The notes under the pieces: model-generated
Databases searched by the model: none
What the model saw: the letters and a program-made list of their open reading frames with translations, nothing else
What the model was told of the DNA's origin: nothing
Assembly (NCBI RefSeq): GCF_002127325.2
Contig: NC_035441.2
Coordinates: forward strand, 155,339,122 to 155,403,121
DNA from: Helianthus annuus
Lineage: Eukaryota > Streptophyta > Magnoliopsida > Asterales > Asteraceae
Length of the DNA stretch: 64,000 nucleotides
Direction: 5' to 3'
Part shown: one piece after another, positions 1 through 10,701 of the stretch
Layout of the letters: each line of letters opens with the position of its first letter
Numbering within the stretch: the stretch's first letter is position 1
Program-made: the position numbers and the translations under genes

Positions 1-1284
1 TTATTCAATTCGTTTGACTTGTCCATGTGAATTTCATCACTTGTGACAGTCAAACTTCCATCTTTATACGTTAGCATTCCTATTAGTCAGTCTGTATTTC
101 CATTTACTTTAATCTTTGTCCCTTCTCTCGGGCTCGTTATTCTAACGTAATACGCTCCCGTCATCCGACTTGCGTTTACGTTTACTATCAAACATCTTAC
201 TTGTTTGATCCATTTGGGTACCTTTTTAATTCGTCCCATTCACCCCGTCCCTACAACATCAAATGTAAGTATGGCTATCATAAAAAGTTCATGACATCAT
301 GTGTTCACTACTTACTTGGCCAGAGTAAGCGATCAACACACGACACACATGACCTTTTCATGATTTCCGAACTACACCCCATGTAAGTGACGCCTCTAAT
401 CTTTCTATATTCTTGACTTTCATTGGCAACCGTTTATTTAGTTACCATTTAACAGTTATTTGATTTACATGTTTCATTCATGAACATATACAATGTTTTT
501 CCTTTTTATCAAACTAATCTATAATCACATTTGTTAATGTGATTGCTACTTTTCTTAATAGGATTAAATTGAGAGTTTTCCACTTGGATAATTACCCTAA
601 TCCAAGTTTCCATATGAACCAATCTTGTTACTCATTTGTTATTCATCATCATGAATAACACATTTTCTATTAAATTTCTCTTGGAAATCAGGTTTTCTAA
701 GTTCTGTCATATGAGTATGCAACCGTCATTACTTACGTGTTTGTTGCATATTACTACTTGTGCAATTAAGTCTAAAAGTGTGCACCTGGTAATGCTTGCC
801 CCGATGGGCGTTTCTTGCCTTTAACTTTGTTCACGGTCGTTACGCGATTTAGTCCTTGGTGAGCATGCTTCTCTTGTCATACTTCGGACCGTTCTTCTAT
901 CACATCCGTAATTTGTTAAGCTCTCGTTATCCTCATATGCGAATGTCCTTCAACTAAAGCACATACAATGTTAATAGTTTAAATCATTAAAAGATGCCTG
1001 TATTATAATACAAGGCTTTTCTACTATACGCATCAACGCGTGTAATTTCATTGACTATATCTATTCTATATCGACTTTATTGGTGTAACGTGTATTTACA
1101 CGATAACTATATGTGTTGTTCTCAACACTTTAATCATATTAAACCATTGGTATACATGTACTTACTGGATTTGCGATCAAGCCTCGAACCGAACACCAAT
1201 CTTTATCAAGAGCGTCAGGTCTAAGTCCAAGCATAGCTTTCCCGCCATACTTGAATCTCTTAAACCAAGGCTCTGATACCAACT
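1..1284 (-). mobile_element. Internal region of a minus-strand LTR retrotransposon (partial)
   Basis: This stretch lies immediately downstream, in the minus-strand sense, of a primer binding site and an LTR, so it should be the untranslated leader and start of the internal region of that element. I see no gag, protease or reverse transcriptase motif and no long open frame. It is either a non-coding leader, a decayed element, or a non-autonomous large retrotransposon derivative. The far end lies outside the window. Confidence 0.55.
1269..1281 (-). other. Primer binding site (initiator Met tRNA)
   Basis: On the minus strand this reads TGGTATCAGAGCC, the standard complement of the 3' end of plant initiator methionine tRNA used to prime many plant gypsy and copia elements. 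It starts three bases after the LTR end, the usual spacing. Confidence 0.85.
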
Positions 1285-3993
1285 TGTAACACCCGTTCAT
1301 ATAAACTAAGGTTTAACGTCTCATTTACGAAAAACAGTCATGTAATTAAGATTACATATGCATTGAAAATTCCGGGTTTATTAAAACTTTTTAAGATTTA
1401 AAAAGTCTATAACATATCATGTGTACATTCGTCGTTTAACATAATAACAATACATAGTGCGGAAGCTTATTTCGTAATCGTGTTGGGTTCTTGCTCGACG
1501 CTTGATCTTCATCCGTGCACCCTTGACGTTCACCTATGATCAAAACCAACTTAAAAGTTAGTTTTGATAGTCAAATATTTAGTTCATACAAGTACAGGGG
1601 TTAAAAATGACAAAAAATTAAAAATTTTCGGAGTTAGGGGCGTCGCGTGACGCCTAGGGCCTAGGTGTCACGCGAGCCCCCCTTTTTCACAGCAGGTTTC
1701 TTCAGCTGTTGCTGAACTCGATTTCACGGAAACGGCCATAACTTCTTCGTTATTGATCCGTTTTACGCGATTCTTTTTCCTACGCGTCCATAATTAAATC
1801 CTCCATCTTATGGAGTTAAAACCCAACATCCAACTTAATAAAATTTCAGACTTTTAATCCTCGGCTTATTACCCTTTATACCGACTTTTAACCCGTTTAT
1901 GCATTTTATCAAACAAACCTATTTATTTGATTCCTATATCTCATATACTTCTTCTAATTAATGTTACCTACTATATTAGGTTCTATTCATAGGTTTATTA
2001 GACAATTTAAACCCGTTTTCGCTCGTATGCTTATTTTGACCCGTTAAGGATATTTAAGCACTTTAAAGCTTAAAATCGCTTTCATTCATTTCTAGCATGT
2101 TATTACTACATTTCTCAACAAGTAATCTCCCACTACAACTATATATGTTTTGAGTTTAATGTGGACTTCTATGTGTTCCGAGTTATTACCCCTCGGATTA
2201 CCCTTTTACGGCAAAGACTCATATAAAGCCCTTCGACCAAAGAATTTATGTTTTTCACTATCTAACTTATCCTAAGCATTTATATAATCATAAAACTTAT
2301 TTCCGAACCACCTTTAAGGGTCGTTCGTCTGAATTAGCTTACAAGGGCAATTTGGTCAATTTTCATCCTTCTTTAACTACAGGGTCCTTTAAATACTTGA
2401 TTGACCCAAAATCCGACCCTTCTAACTATAATCTTATTTATAAACCCATGTGCTTCTAAAACACCATGAGCATAATTAAATTTATTCGGTTTACCTTAAA
2501 GATAGCCGAATATCTACACTTTAACATTGTCTAACTCTTATAGAACTCCAAACTCTACATGATGAGTTGTGTTATTAAACATACCTGGCTCGGATCAATA
2601 TATTGACCCGTTTCAATACCTTGACTTAGTAGCCGCTAAGCAATAGCGATGTGCGTATCCGTTTGATATTTATTCCTATAAACAAGTAACTCGACAAACC
2701 ATTAGTCGATATTGTCAAAGGGTGATAATTTCACCTTTTGACCCGTTTATTTACCTAGTGATCTTCGTCACTTCCATTAAATGTCAATTTCATATATTAT
2801 GCTAATTTGAAGCCTAATAACGAAAATACGAATTTAAGCATAATGTAACGGAACCGTAGTTACGTACCTTTAAAGCACACCTTCCAAGCGTGTATCACCT
2901 CCGGCTTGTCCGTTTGACGTTCCGGATTCTTTGCCTAAAGAGTTCAGTCATAAACATGTTTAGAACTCCTTTTTAAACCATTTGTCGCATGATACACCGA
3001 AACATCATAATTATGCGTTTAAACTTCAATTTCGGTTTTTAAGCCTTCTTTGAGGCGTTTTCACAAACACCTTATGGGCAGATTTTTACATGATTAAACA
3101 TCAAGTCTCTAGTTCATCACTTAGCCCTAATTTCACATCAATCAACCATTTTACATAATTGTTAGCTTTTACAATTCTGAAATCACTTCATAATTGTCAA
3201 ATTACACTAGAACAATACCCAATTTCCTAGTGTTTATCAATTTCTACATAAGCCACTAATCACCTATAAGGGTGTTCATGGATTTTGCTAAATTACACAT
3301 GATTTAAACTCATAATCGTCTAGGGTTTGTCCCTAGACACGATATTGTTCTTAATCCATCATAAAACAGACATGCAACCATAAAAATCAGATTTTTCCCA
3401 ATTTCATGAGAATTTCGAGTTGAGAATTTTCATCAAATTTTACATACCTTGTAATCCTCTTGTGATGAGGATCAGTAATCTATGCTCGATTTTTGTTTTT
3501 GATCAGATTTGGACCTTCAGTTTGGTTGTTTTGTAGATGCTTTAGGGTTTTGGAGAGTGGGGATCGCCCCCTGCTTGTGCTTGTACGACCAGACATCCCC
3601 AAATGGGGTGTTTGGTTTGTTTTGTTTTTTTTTTATTTGTTTTATCAAATTAAGTTTCATTTTTAACAACATTGGTCCCTCCTCTTTTGTTTAACATTTA
3701 GTTTTGGTTATTCTAACCTTATCTCAAGTTATATCTAGACTTGTAGTTAACTAGGTTATAATTCTCCTAGTTATTCATTTTGTTCAAAAACCCGCTTTAT
3801 TTTAAGTCCCGTTAAATCTCGGGCCTTTTTATTATACTTCGCTTTCACAAAGTATTCCCCCTCCTTTTAATAAATATAAGACTTATTTATTTAAATCCTA
3901 ATATTCACCGGGTTAATTTTACCACTAACGGTATTTTACCCGTTTTTACTATTAACGAGGTTTGATTACCAAACCCATTTTCGGGATGTTACA
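1285..3993 (-). mobile_element. Long terminal repeat, about 2.7 kb, gypsy-like
   Basis: On the minus strand the segment begins TGTAACATCCCG and ends GGGTGTTACA, giving TG...CA ends with matching inverted termini, directly followed by the primer binding site. The length is unusually large for an LTR. Around 1640-1700 it has a GC-rich imperfect inverted repeat (gcgtcgcgtgacgcc paired with ggtgtcacgcgag). The base next to the outer end is followed by AAACT, which should be the 5-bp target duplication, but its partner is outside the window. Short open frames inside are not considered genes. Confidence 0.8.
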
Positions 3994-4551
3994 AAACTCT
4001 CTCTGGTTCTCTCGTGTCTCACTGTGTTCTTTCTTGTGTTTCTTCGTGGTCTCTGTCTTCTGTCCACTGCTGCTTATATAAGGGACATGACGACGAAACA
4101 GGCTGGAACTCGACGTAAGTTCATGGACCCGACGAAACTTCTCGGCGAAACTTCAATGTGACGAAACTTTAGGAGTTTCATCAACAACAAATTGGTCAGG
4201 AGTTTCGCCATGGGTCTTCAAGGAGTTTCGTCGAACAGCAGGTAAGGAGAGTTTCGTCATGTTCACATGCAGGAGATGTTCTTTGTCATGTTGATATCAG
4301 CTATTTCGTCATGAACAAGACAAACAGAGAATAGATTTCTGAATTCACGTTGTTTAAATGCAATCTTCACATGAAATGTCTTCACATGACATCATCATGG
4401 TGATGTCATGATGATGTCATGATGATGTGTCAGCGGGAAACGCTCACGGCTCTTCATGCTTCACGTGTCGAACTCTGGGGCGCACGACGGAGGAATGTCG
4501 TGACATCGGGCTTGAGCCGAACCTAACTGAGTCGGGTCCACATAATATGTA
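3994..4551. other. Unassigned region with alternating gacgaaac/gtttcgtc motifs
   Basis: No gene was recognised. The segment contains a TATA-like tatataagg near 4075, then many alternating copies of gacgaaac and its complement gtttcgtc between about 4090 and 4310, and a short gatgatgtcat tandem near 4390-4430. It could be a fragment of another retroelement LTR next to the F-box pseudogene; the class cannot be decided by eye. Confidence 0.3.
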
Positions 4552-4916
4552 TCAGTACCTCGCATTAACATGGGGAGACACAAGGCTTTGCACAAATACA
4601 TGGGCGTCAATGTCTCCCAACGTCCTACAAAACCGTGATTAGAAACTCTCATTCAACATATGATTCTTATGACTTCTCAAGTAGTGTGTAATATCAAATT
4701 TGAAGATAGGATTCCATTGTAGCAGTTCCCATGACTGTTTTACACTATACTTTTTCATCGGCCGTACAACAACACAAGAAGACAAAGGCCGCCAAAATAT
4801 GCACAGACATTCTTCCATAACTCCCAGGTAGCTATGAGAAGAACTTTCATATCTAGCATCATCAGGTAGTAAGGGAATTTCTTTAAAATCCTCTTTTGAT
4901 AAATCATAACAAATAA
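4552..4916 (-). pseudogene. F-box protein pseudogene, C-terminal half (split by Mutator-like insertion)
   Basis: Translated on the minus strand, this segment gives SLICYDLSKEDFKEIPLL followed by EECLCIFWR, matching the F-box-associated region of the F-box gene at 19688-20671 (which has FDLSKEEFKEIPQ and KECLCIFRR). It also keeps the downstream 'acaaggct.tgcacaaata' stretch found in that paralogue near 19785. The N-terminal half of the same copy lies at 17770-18327; the two halves are separated by the element at 4917-17761. Joining the halves across the target duplication leaves a net frameshift relative to the paralogue, so this copy is non-functional independently of the insertion. The start of the pseudogene at its low-coordinate end is approximate. 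Confidence 0.8.
4909..4916. repeat. Target-site duplication, left copy (ACAAATAA)
   Basis: ACAAATAA here is repeated at 17762-17769. Removing the intervening DNA plus one copy restores colinearity with the F-box paralogue at about 20090-20150, apart from small indels, so these are the duplicated target bases of one insertion. Eight to nine bases is usual for Mutator-like elements. Confidence 0.8.
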
Positions 4917-5224
4917 GGCTCTCACTATCTGCACACCAAGCCAGGCTATCTGCACATTTAGGGTTTAGATACGCTGCGTATTGGTCAATACGCAGCGTAT
5001 AGGGTTACCTGAATACGCTGCGTATTGGTCAATACGCAGCGTATATAAGTGGTAGGTACACGACCAGACAGTCAAACCTAGTACCATGTCAAATCAGTCT
5101 TAAATAGGGTGCGTATTGATCAATACGCAGCGTATTGCCAGACTGATTTGACCTGATACGATGTTGTCCAGCGCACGTGAATAAAGTAATACGGTGAGTA
5201 GGGATCAATACGCTGCGTATTGAC
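4917..5224. repeat. Left terminal region with repeated atacgctgcgtat palindromes
   Basis: Four palindromic sites built on 'tacgctgcgtattggtcaat' and its complement occur near 4970-5001, 5013-5044, 5108-5140 and 5204-5224. Equivalent sites recur at the right end and inside at 12605-12685, 13030-13065 and 13128-13165. Repeated palindromes in both subterminal regions are what would be expected of transposase binding sites; that function is an inference. Confidence 0.7.
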
Positions 5225-5367
5225 ATGCCAGATGAAAGTCTATTTATCCCTCCATTCATGTCTGTTACCCATCATCCGACATATACTTTGCTTTCCTTTT
5301 CATATACTTTGCTTTCCTTCATCTTCTTCTTAAGTAAATTGTTTGTTTTTTGTTCAACCTTGTTAAA

Positions 5368-6081
5368 ATGTCATCATTTTGGAAGGATAATTATTTCGGT
5401 AATCGCTATTCTAACGACACATGGGGATCAAATGCTGCCAATGAGGAGGAGGAGGTTGTGTCTGGAGTCCCTGTTGATCAAGAAACACAGTTGCCAGACT
5501 TGAACAAGACTCCCACTCCACCTGTTGATGAACCAAATTACCCGGTGCATCAAGTGTGTCCAGATTACGGATACGGGTATGAATCTCCGTACGTGCAACA
5601 AAGTGGATACGGTGCTGAGAATGCACCTGTTGATGAACCAAATTATCCGGTGCATCAAGTGTGTCCAGATTACGGATACGGGTATGAATCTCCGTACGTG
5701 CAACAAAGTGGATACGGTGCTGAGAATGCACCTGTTGATGAACCATATTACCCGTCGCAGCCATCGTATCCGGGTTATGGGGTATACGGGGACGAAGGTG
5801 GATACGGAAGTTACAGTGGATACGGTGGTGATGGTGGATACGGGGGTGAAGGTGGTTACAGTGGATATGGGGGCTACAGTGTATACGACAGTGTATATGA
5901 TAGATATAGGGATGAAGTTGGATATGGTTATGAGTCCCGTAACACATCACTTTATGAACCATCTACCCCGAGCAATCCATTTCAAGTAAATGAGGTATCA
6001 TTATTATTATAGTTAAAAATGATATAATTATAATAATTATTATTATTGTTAAAATACTTTAATTATAAATATAATTATAAA

Positions 6082-6121
<40 letters not shown>

Positions 6122-6962
6122 GTTGTTGTTGTTGTTGTTGTTAAAAATATTATAATTAATTAACAAAATAATTATAAGATTTAGTAAATAAACAAGTTAA
6201 GAAAGTTAAGTTAATAAACAATTTATTTTTCTTCTCTAAATAAATAAATTAATAAAAAATATTTTAAATAAATTAGTATTGTAAATAAATAAAAGAATCA
6301 TGAAATTGATTTTTAGTTAAAATGGTTAGTTTAAACCTAACTTAGTTAGTTAAATCATAGTTAAAATGGTTAGTTTAAACCTAACTTAGTTAGTTAAATC
6401 ATAGTTATATCCTAACTAGGTTAGCATTTAATACAAGGGACCACTAACTGAGTTAGAGAACTCAGTTAGTCCAGTTAAGTGCCAAAAACAAAAAAAAGTC
6501 CCTGAAGTTTCAAATTTTACGAAAATAGTCCCTGAAGTTTCCAAAAATTGACAAAACAGTCCCTGAACTTTCGAAAATTGACAAAAATGGTCCCTGAACT
6601 TTCGAAAATGGACAAAAATGGTCCCTAAACTTTCAAAAATTGGCAAAAATGGTCCCTGAACTTTCGAAAATTGCAAAAATGGTCCCTGAACTTTCGAAAA
6701 TTGACAAAAATGGTCCCTGAAGTTTCTAAAATTGAAAAAAATGGTCCCTAAAGTTTCTGAAATTGACAAAAATGGTCCCTAAAGTTTCTAAAATTGAAAA
6801 AAATGGTCCCTAAAGTTTCTAAAATTGAAAAAATGGTCCCTAAAGTTTCTAAAATTGAAAAAAATGGTCCCTAAAGTTTCTAAAATTGAAAAAATGGTCC
6901 CTAAAGTTTCTAAAATTGAAAAAAATGGGTACAAGAAACGGGAAAGGATAATGGTTACGTAA

Positions 6963-7002
<40 letters not shown>

Positions 7003-8857
7003 GTAACCTTTTTTAGCGTTTCATGTCTCTAACTGATTTGAAGAATTGGGTACAAGAAACGGGAAAGGATAATGGTTACGTAATTGTTACCCGCCGATCA
7101 AAAAATATTGGCGGTACTACTGGGATGGTATGGCTTGTGTGCGACCGTAGTGGTGAACACCGTAGTAAAGCAACAGTTAGGAAAGCTGGTAGCAAAAAAA
7201 TCGGCTGCCCGTTTTCATTACTCGCCATCCGGGACGTGACGAACGACACGTGGGAGTTAAAAGTGGACTGTGCGAACCATAACCACGAACCTACGACGAG
7301 TCTGTTGGGCCACGCTTTTGTGCGAAGATTCACTAAAGCCGAATACAAGCTAGTGGAGCAGCTAACTGCTCAAAACATGGAGCCACGTATCATATTTCAA
7401 ACCCTAAGAAAGCAGTTCCCCGACAGCCTGCACGTTCAGAAAGACGTGCAAAATGCGGTACAAAAAATTAGAGCGACAATAATGGACGGAAAGAATCCTA
7501 TTCAGGCACTGGAAAGCCTGCTGCATGACCGCCGATTCATTTACGACACCCGACAAGATCCCAAAACAGATGTCGTAACAGAGATTTTCTTTGTTCATCC
7601 TTATTCAATCACTATGTGGCGTGCATTCCCGCACGTGATGTTGATCGACGCGACCTACAAAACAAACCTCTACAACATGCCATTTGTCCAGGTTGTGGGT
7701 ATGACGTCGACTGGGAAGTCTTTTTGTATCGCACATGCCGTTATTTGTAAGGAACGAAGGGGTAACTACGTGTGGGTGCTTGAGCGGATCAAGTCAATAT
7801 TGCATGAATGTATGATGCCGCGTGTGATAGTCACGGATAGGGAGCTTGCCCTGATAAACGCGTGTTCTAAAGTATTCCCGAACGCAAAAAGGCTTCTATG
7901 CCACTTTCACATCCAACAAAATATAGCTAGAAAGTGCAAGGAAGGGTTCGATAAAGAAGATTGGGGGAAATTTATGTCGTACTGGCGGACATTGTGCGAA
8001 TCTTCATCAGAGCCCATGTACAAGTACAACTTGGAGAAAATGTATAACCGACTCGTGGTTGCCAACCGAGAAAGTAAGTGTTCCTTCAACAAACGACTCA
8101 CCCAATCTATTATATTTCACACACGCTTTTACATTTCATTATTTTATTTTTACAGGTGTCTATGATTACGTCTACGAAAACTGGCTCAAAGACTATAAAG
8201 AAATGTTCGTTTATGCGTGGACCGATAAGTGTCGCAACTTTGGTCAGCGCACCACCAACAGAGTTGAGAGCCAGCACGCAAATTTAAAAAGATACATTAC
8301 GCGCGGGAGTTCATTGGAGCGAATAGCAAGATGCATCATTGATATAGTTGAAACTCAGTATGATGAAATACAAAAAAGTTTCACTGAGAGCATCGAAAAA
8401 ACGATGAACCACCATAGACACCGAATGTTGGACAACCTACGTGGAAAGGTTTCCCATGAAGCACTTGATTTGCTGGAAAAAGAGCTACTGAGGAAGATGG
8501 ATGTGTTGCGGAAACTTAACGCATCATGTGGTTGCCATATGTGGCTTAGCAAAGGATTGCCGTGTGCTTGTAGACTGGAAAACTACAACCGTACAGGTAA
8601 AAAATATTAAAACAACAAACCTTTTGTTATTTTGTACGATTTAGCTGTTTCTCACACCGTATTAACTTAACTGTGCAGGGCGTATAATACAACTCGACGA
8701 GATAGATGTATTCTGGCGCAAGCGAAATATCTGCCGTTTGCGGCTGCGTTTGCAGCCGTTTAAACGCCCGTTAGGGACCTACGCGACTTACGGTTCGACT
8801 TCGACTAAATATAATTTAACGACGACGATCATAGTTTTGACGCTCGTACGGTCCTAA
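5368..8857 (+). CDS. MULE transposase (FAR1-type zinc finger, MULE and SWIM domains), four exons
   Basis: This gene encodes the DNA transposase expected to bind the terminal repeats and cut the element out. Proposed exons are 5368-5994, 7017-8073, 8156-8596 and 8679-8857, all with GT-AG introns and consistent phases (about 767 residues). A start at 5350 is the alternative. Residues 1-209 are a Gly/Tyr/Pro-rich tail with a 35-residue tandem duplication. A FAR1/WRKY-GCM-type zinc finger follows (cysteines near 251 and 273, HNH near 297-299). Next is the MULE catalytic core with Asp in LIDATYKTN (about 420) and Asp in VTDRELAL (about 483), then CHFHIQQNI. A SWIM-type finger follows: CGCHMWLSKGLPCAC, with Cys in place of the usual final His. 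The third acidic catalytic residue was not pinned down. The last ~35 residues are read from the palindrome array, so the natural C-terminus is probably lost or altered. Related plant proteins are annotated as FAR1-related. Confidence 0.85.
5521..5730 (+). repeat. Exact-period 105-bp tandem duplication in transposase exon 1
   Basis: Copies start at 5521 and 5626, with a third partial start at 5731. Each encodes 35 residues beginning PVDEPNYPVHQVC. The copies are nearly identical at the DNA level, suggesting a recent duplication that keeps the frame. Confidence 0.9.
6063..6142 (+). repeat. (ATT)n/(TTG)n microsatellite in transposase intron 1
   Basis: About 80 bases of att repeats pass into ttg repeats at the 3' end. 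A second tta tract occupies 6961-7000, just before the exon 2 acceptor. Between them at 6300-6410 is a directly repeated segment starting 'atagttaaaatggttagttt'. Confidence 0.9.
6490..6930. repeat. About 30-bp minisatellite ('aaaatggtccctaaagtttc') in intron 1
   Basis: Roughly fifteen diverging copies of a unit near 30 bp fill this part of the intron. The core 'atggtccct' is shared with the blocks at 9348-17390 in the same element. At the end, 6925-6960 duplicates the start of exon 2 ('gggtacaagaaacgggaaag', also at 7048), showing local slippage or gene conversion between exon and intron. Confidence 0.85.
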
Positions 8858-9347
8858 CGAGCGTCGAAACTAAGTTCGTCGTTAAAATATATATATTTTT
8901 TTATTATTTAGTCGAAGTCGAACCGTCAGGCGCGTAGGTCCCTAGCGAACGTCGAAACTAAGTTCGTCGATTAAAATTTTAACGACGGGCTTAGTTTCGA
9001 CGCTCGTTAGGCCCGTACAGCCCTTACGGACGACGTCGACTAAATAATGTACGCGCCTTACGGATGACGTCGACTAAATAATAAAAAAAATATTATTTAG
9101 TCGACGTCGTCCGTAAGGCGCGTACGGCCTAACGAGCGTCGAAACTAAGCCCGTCGTTAAAATTTTAACGACGGGCTTAGTTTCGACGCTCGTTAGGCCC
9201 GTACGCGCCTTACGGACGACGTCGACTAAATAATAAAAAAAATATTATTTAGTCGACGTCGTCCGTAAGGCGCGTACGGGCCTAACGAGCGTCGAAACTA
9301 AGTCCGTCGTTGCCCGTTAGGCCCGTACGCGCCTTACGGATGATAAA

Positions 9348-9592
9348 TTTACAAAAATGGTCCCTGAGGTTTGATGTGTTTACAAAATTGGTCCCTGAGG
9401 TTTGATGAATTTACAAAAATGGTCCCTGGTGTTTCCAGGATTTAATAAAATGGTCCCTTGTGTTTCAGAAATTGACCAGGGACCATTTTTGTAAATCCTG
9501 GAAACACCAGGGACCATTTTTGTAAATTCATCAAACCTCAGGGACCAATTTTGTAAACACATCAAACCTCAGGGACCATTTTTTTAAACATA
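9348..9592. repeat. 'ggtccctg' minisatellite block (first of several in the element)
   Basis: Units of about 28-30 bp containing 'tttacaaaaatggtccctg' are arranged as a fold-back: direct copies, then the inverse. Similar blocks lie at about 11716-11935, 12142-12384, 12850-13000, 13920-14168, 14965-15210, 15988-16233 and 17225-17390. The short open frames in them (for example encoding NGPWSISETQG) arise from the repeat and are not treated as genes. Confidence 0.85.
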
Positions 9593-9956
9593 AACTTAAA
9601 TTGTTTTTTTTTAAATACAGAAAAATATATATTTTTAAACAGAAAATATAAATTTTAGTCGACGTCGTCCGTAAGGCGCGTACGGGCCTAACGGGCGTCG
9701 AAACTAAGCCCGTCGTTAAAATTTTAACGACGGGCTTAGTTTCGACGCTCGTTAGGCCCGTACGCGCCTTACGGATGACGTCGACTAAATAATAAAAAAA
9801 ATATTATTTAGTCGACGTCGTCCGTAAGGCGCGTACGGGCCTAACGAGCGTCGAAACTAAGTCCGTCGTTGCCCGTTAGGGACCTACGCGACTTACGGTT
9901 TCCATTTAATCGATGTTGACTGATTATTATTTACTGACTGGTTTCCATTTATGCAG

Positions 9957-10701
9957 GTATTTGCACAAGATGATTTCCACTTCGATCACTGCTCGAAACA
10001 AAAGCCGGGAGTGGTGTACGAGTGGTGACTTATTCTTTTTGTATTGCCTCTTATACAAGAGGCCGTGCGCTCTCGCCTACGGGTTGGCGCAGTATTTCGC
10101 CTCCGCGCATCATCGACAGGAGCGCGGAATACTATTCGGCGGCGCTTACGTGACCAAGATAGCCCATTCGTTGGGCTATCATCCGGAGAATGACCGCGGC
10201 CGTGTAGGCCCGGCGGCACAGCCAAAGCGGATGGGGATGAACACAATAAACGGGATGCATATTACCAAAGACTTTCCATGCGGGAAGCGGTTAAAGAATC
10301 TGGACGGCACGCAATACGAGCTTAAGGACCTGCCAGAAGACTTCCCTCTGATTTATCCCCCGCGGGATCCGGAGCCGCCAGAGCCGCATCAGCCGGTCGC
10401 CGTTTTTCCGCAGCCACCACAGCCGCGTGGACCACCCGGGGCGCCCCAGTTCCCACGCCATGTTATGCCCGGTCCTGACCCGTCACATGAGCGGCTGCTT
10501 CGAAACGTGGAGAGAAACAATTATTTGTTAGAGTGGGTGGCTGCGGCGCTGCAGCAGCAGCGACAGCATGACGGGTTACCTCCACTACCCTTCATTGCGG
10601 ATGCGGACTGGGATCAGCATCAGCGGCAGCAGCAGCATCAGCAGCAGCAGCAGCATCAGGAGCAGGAGCAGCAGCAGCAGCATCAGGAACAGCAGCAGTA
10701 G
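9957..10701 (+). CDS. ATHILA ORF1-like (plant retroelement/transposon protein) exon
   Basis: A tttatgcag acceptor ends at 9956 and is followed by coding sequence to a stop at 10699-10701. The frame reads WCTSGDLFFLYCLLYKR, then ALAYGLAQYFASAHH and GGAYVTKIAHSLGY, which I recognise as the region annotated in many plants as ATHILA ORF-1 or plant transposon protein. The C-terminal part is Pro-rich (PPEPHQPVAV) and then a Gln/His-rich tail from CAG/CAT repeats at about 10600-10700. The first ~60 bases fit the family better in another frame (FHFDHCSKQKPGVVYEW), so the exon appears frameshifted near 10015-10030. Upstream exons are not visible; the region before it is palindrome array. The function in its original retroelement is not firmly known. 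It may be an accessory protein of this MULE family, a captured retroelement fragment, or dead. Confidence 0.55.

Noticed and set aside
3509..3694. 61-codon ORF in the first LTR
   Set aside because: Lies inside the LTR on the opposite strand to the element and is Phe-rich by composition only.
5411..5989. Overlapping ORFs in other frames of transposase exon 1 (including a His-rich minus-strand frame)
   Set aside because: They are shadows of the low-complexity, tandemly repeated Gly/Tyr/Pro coding sequence.
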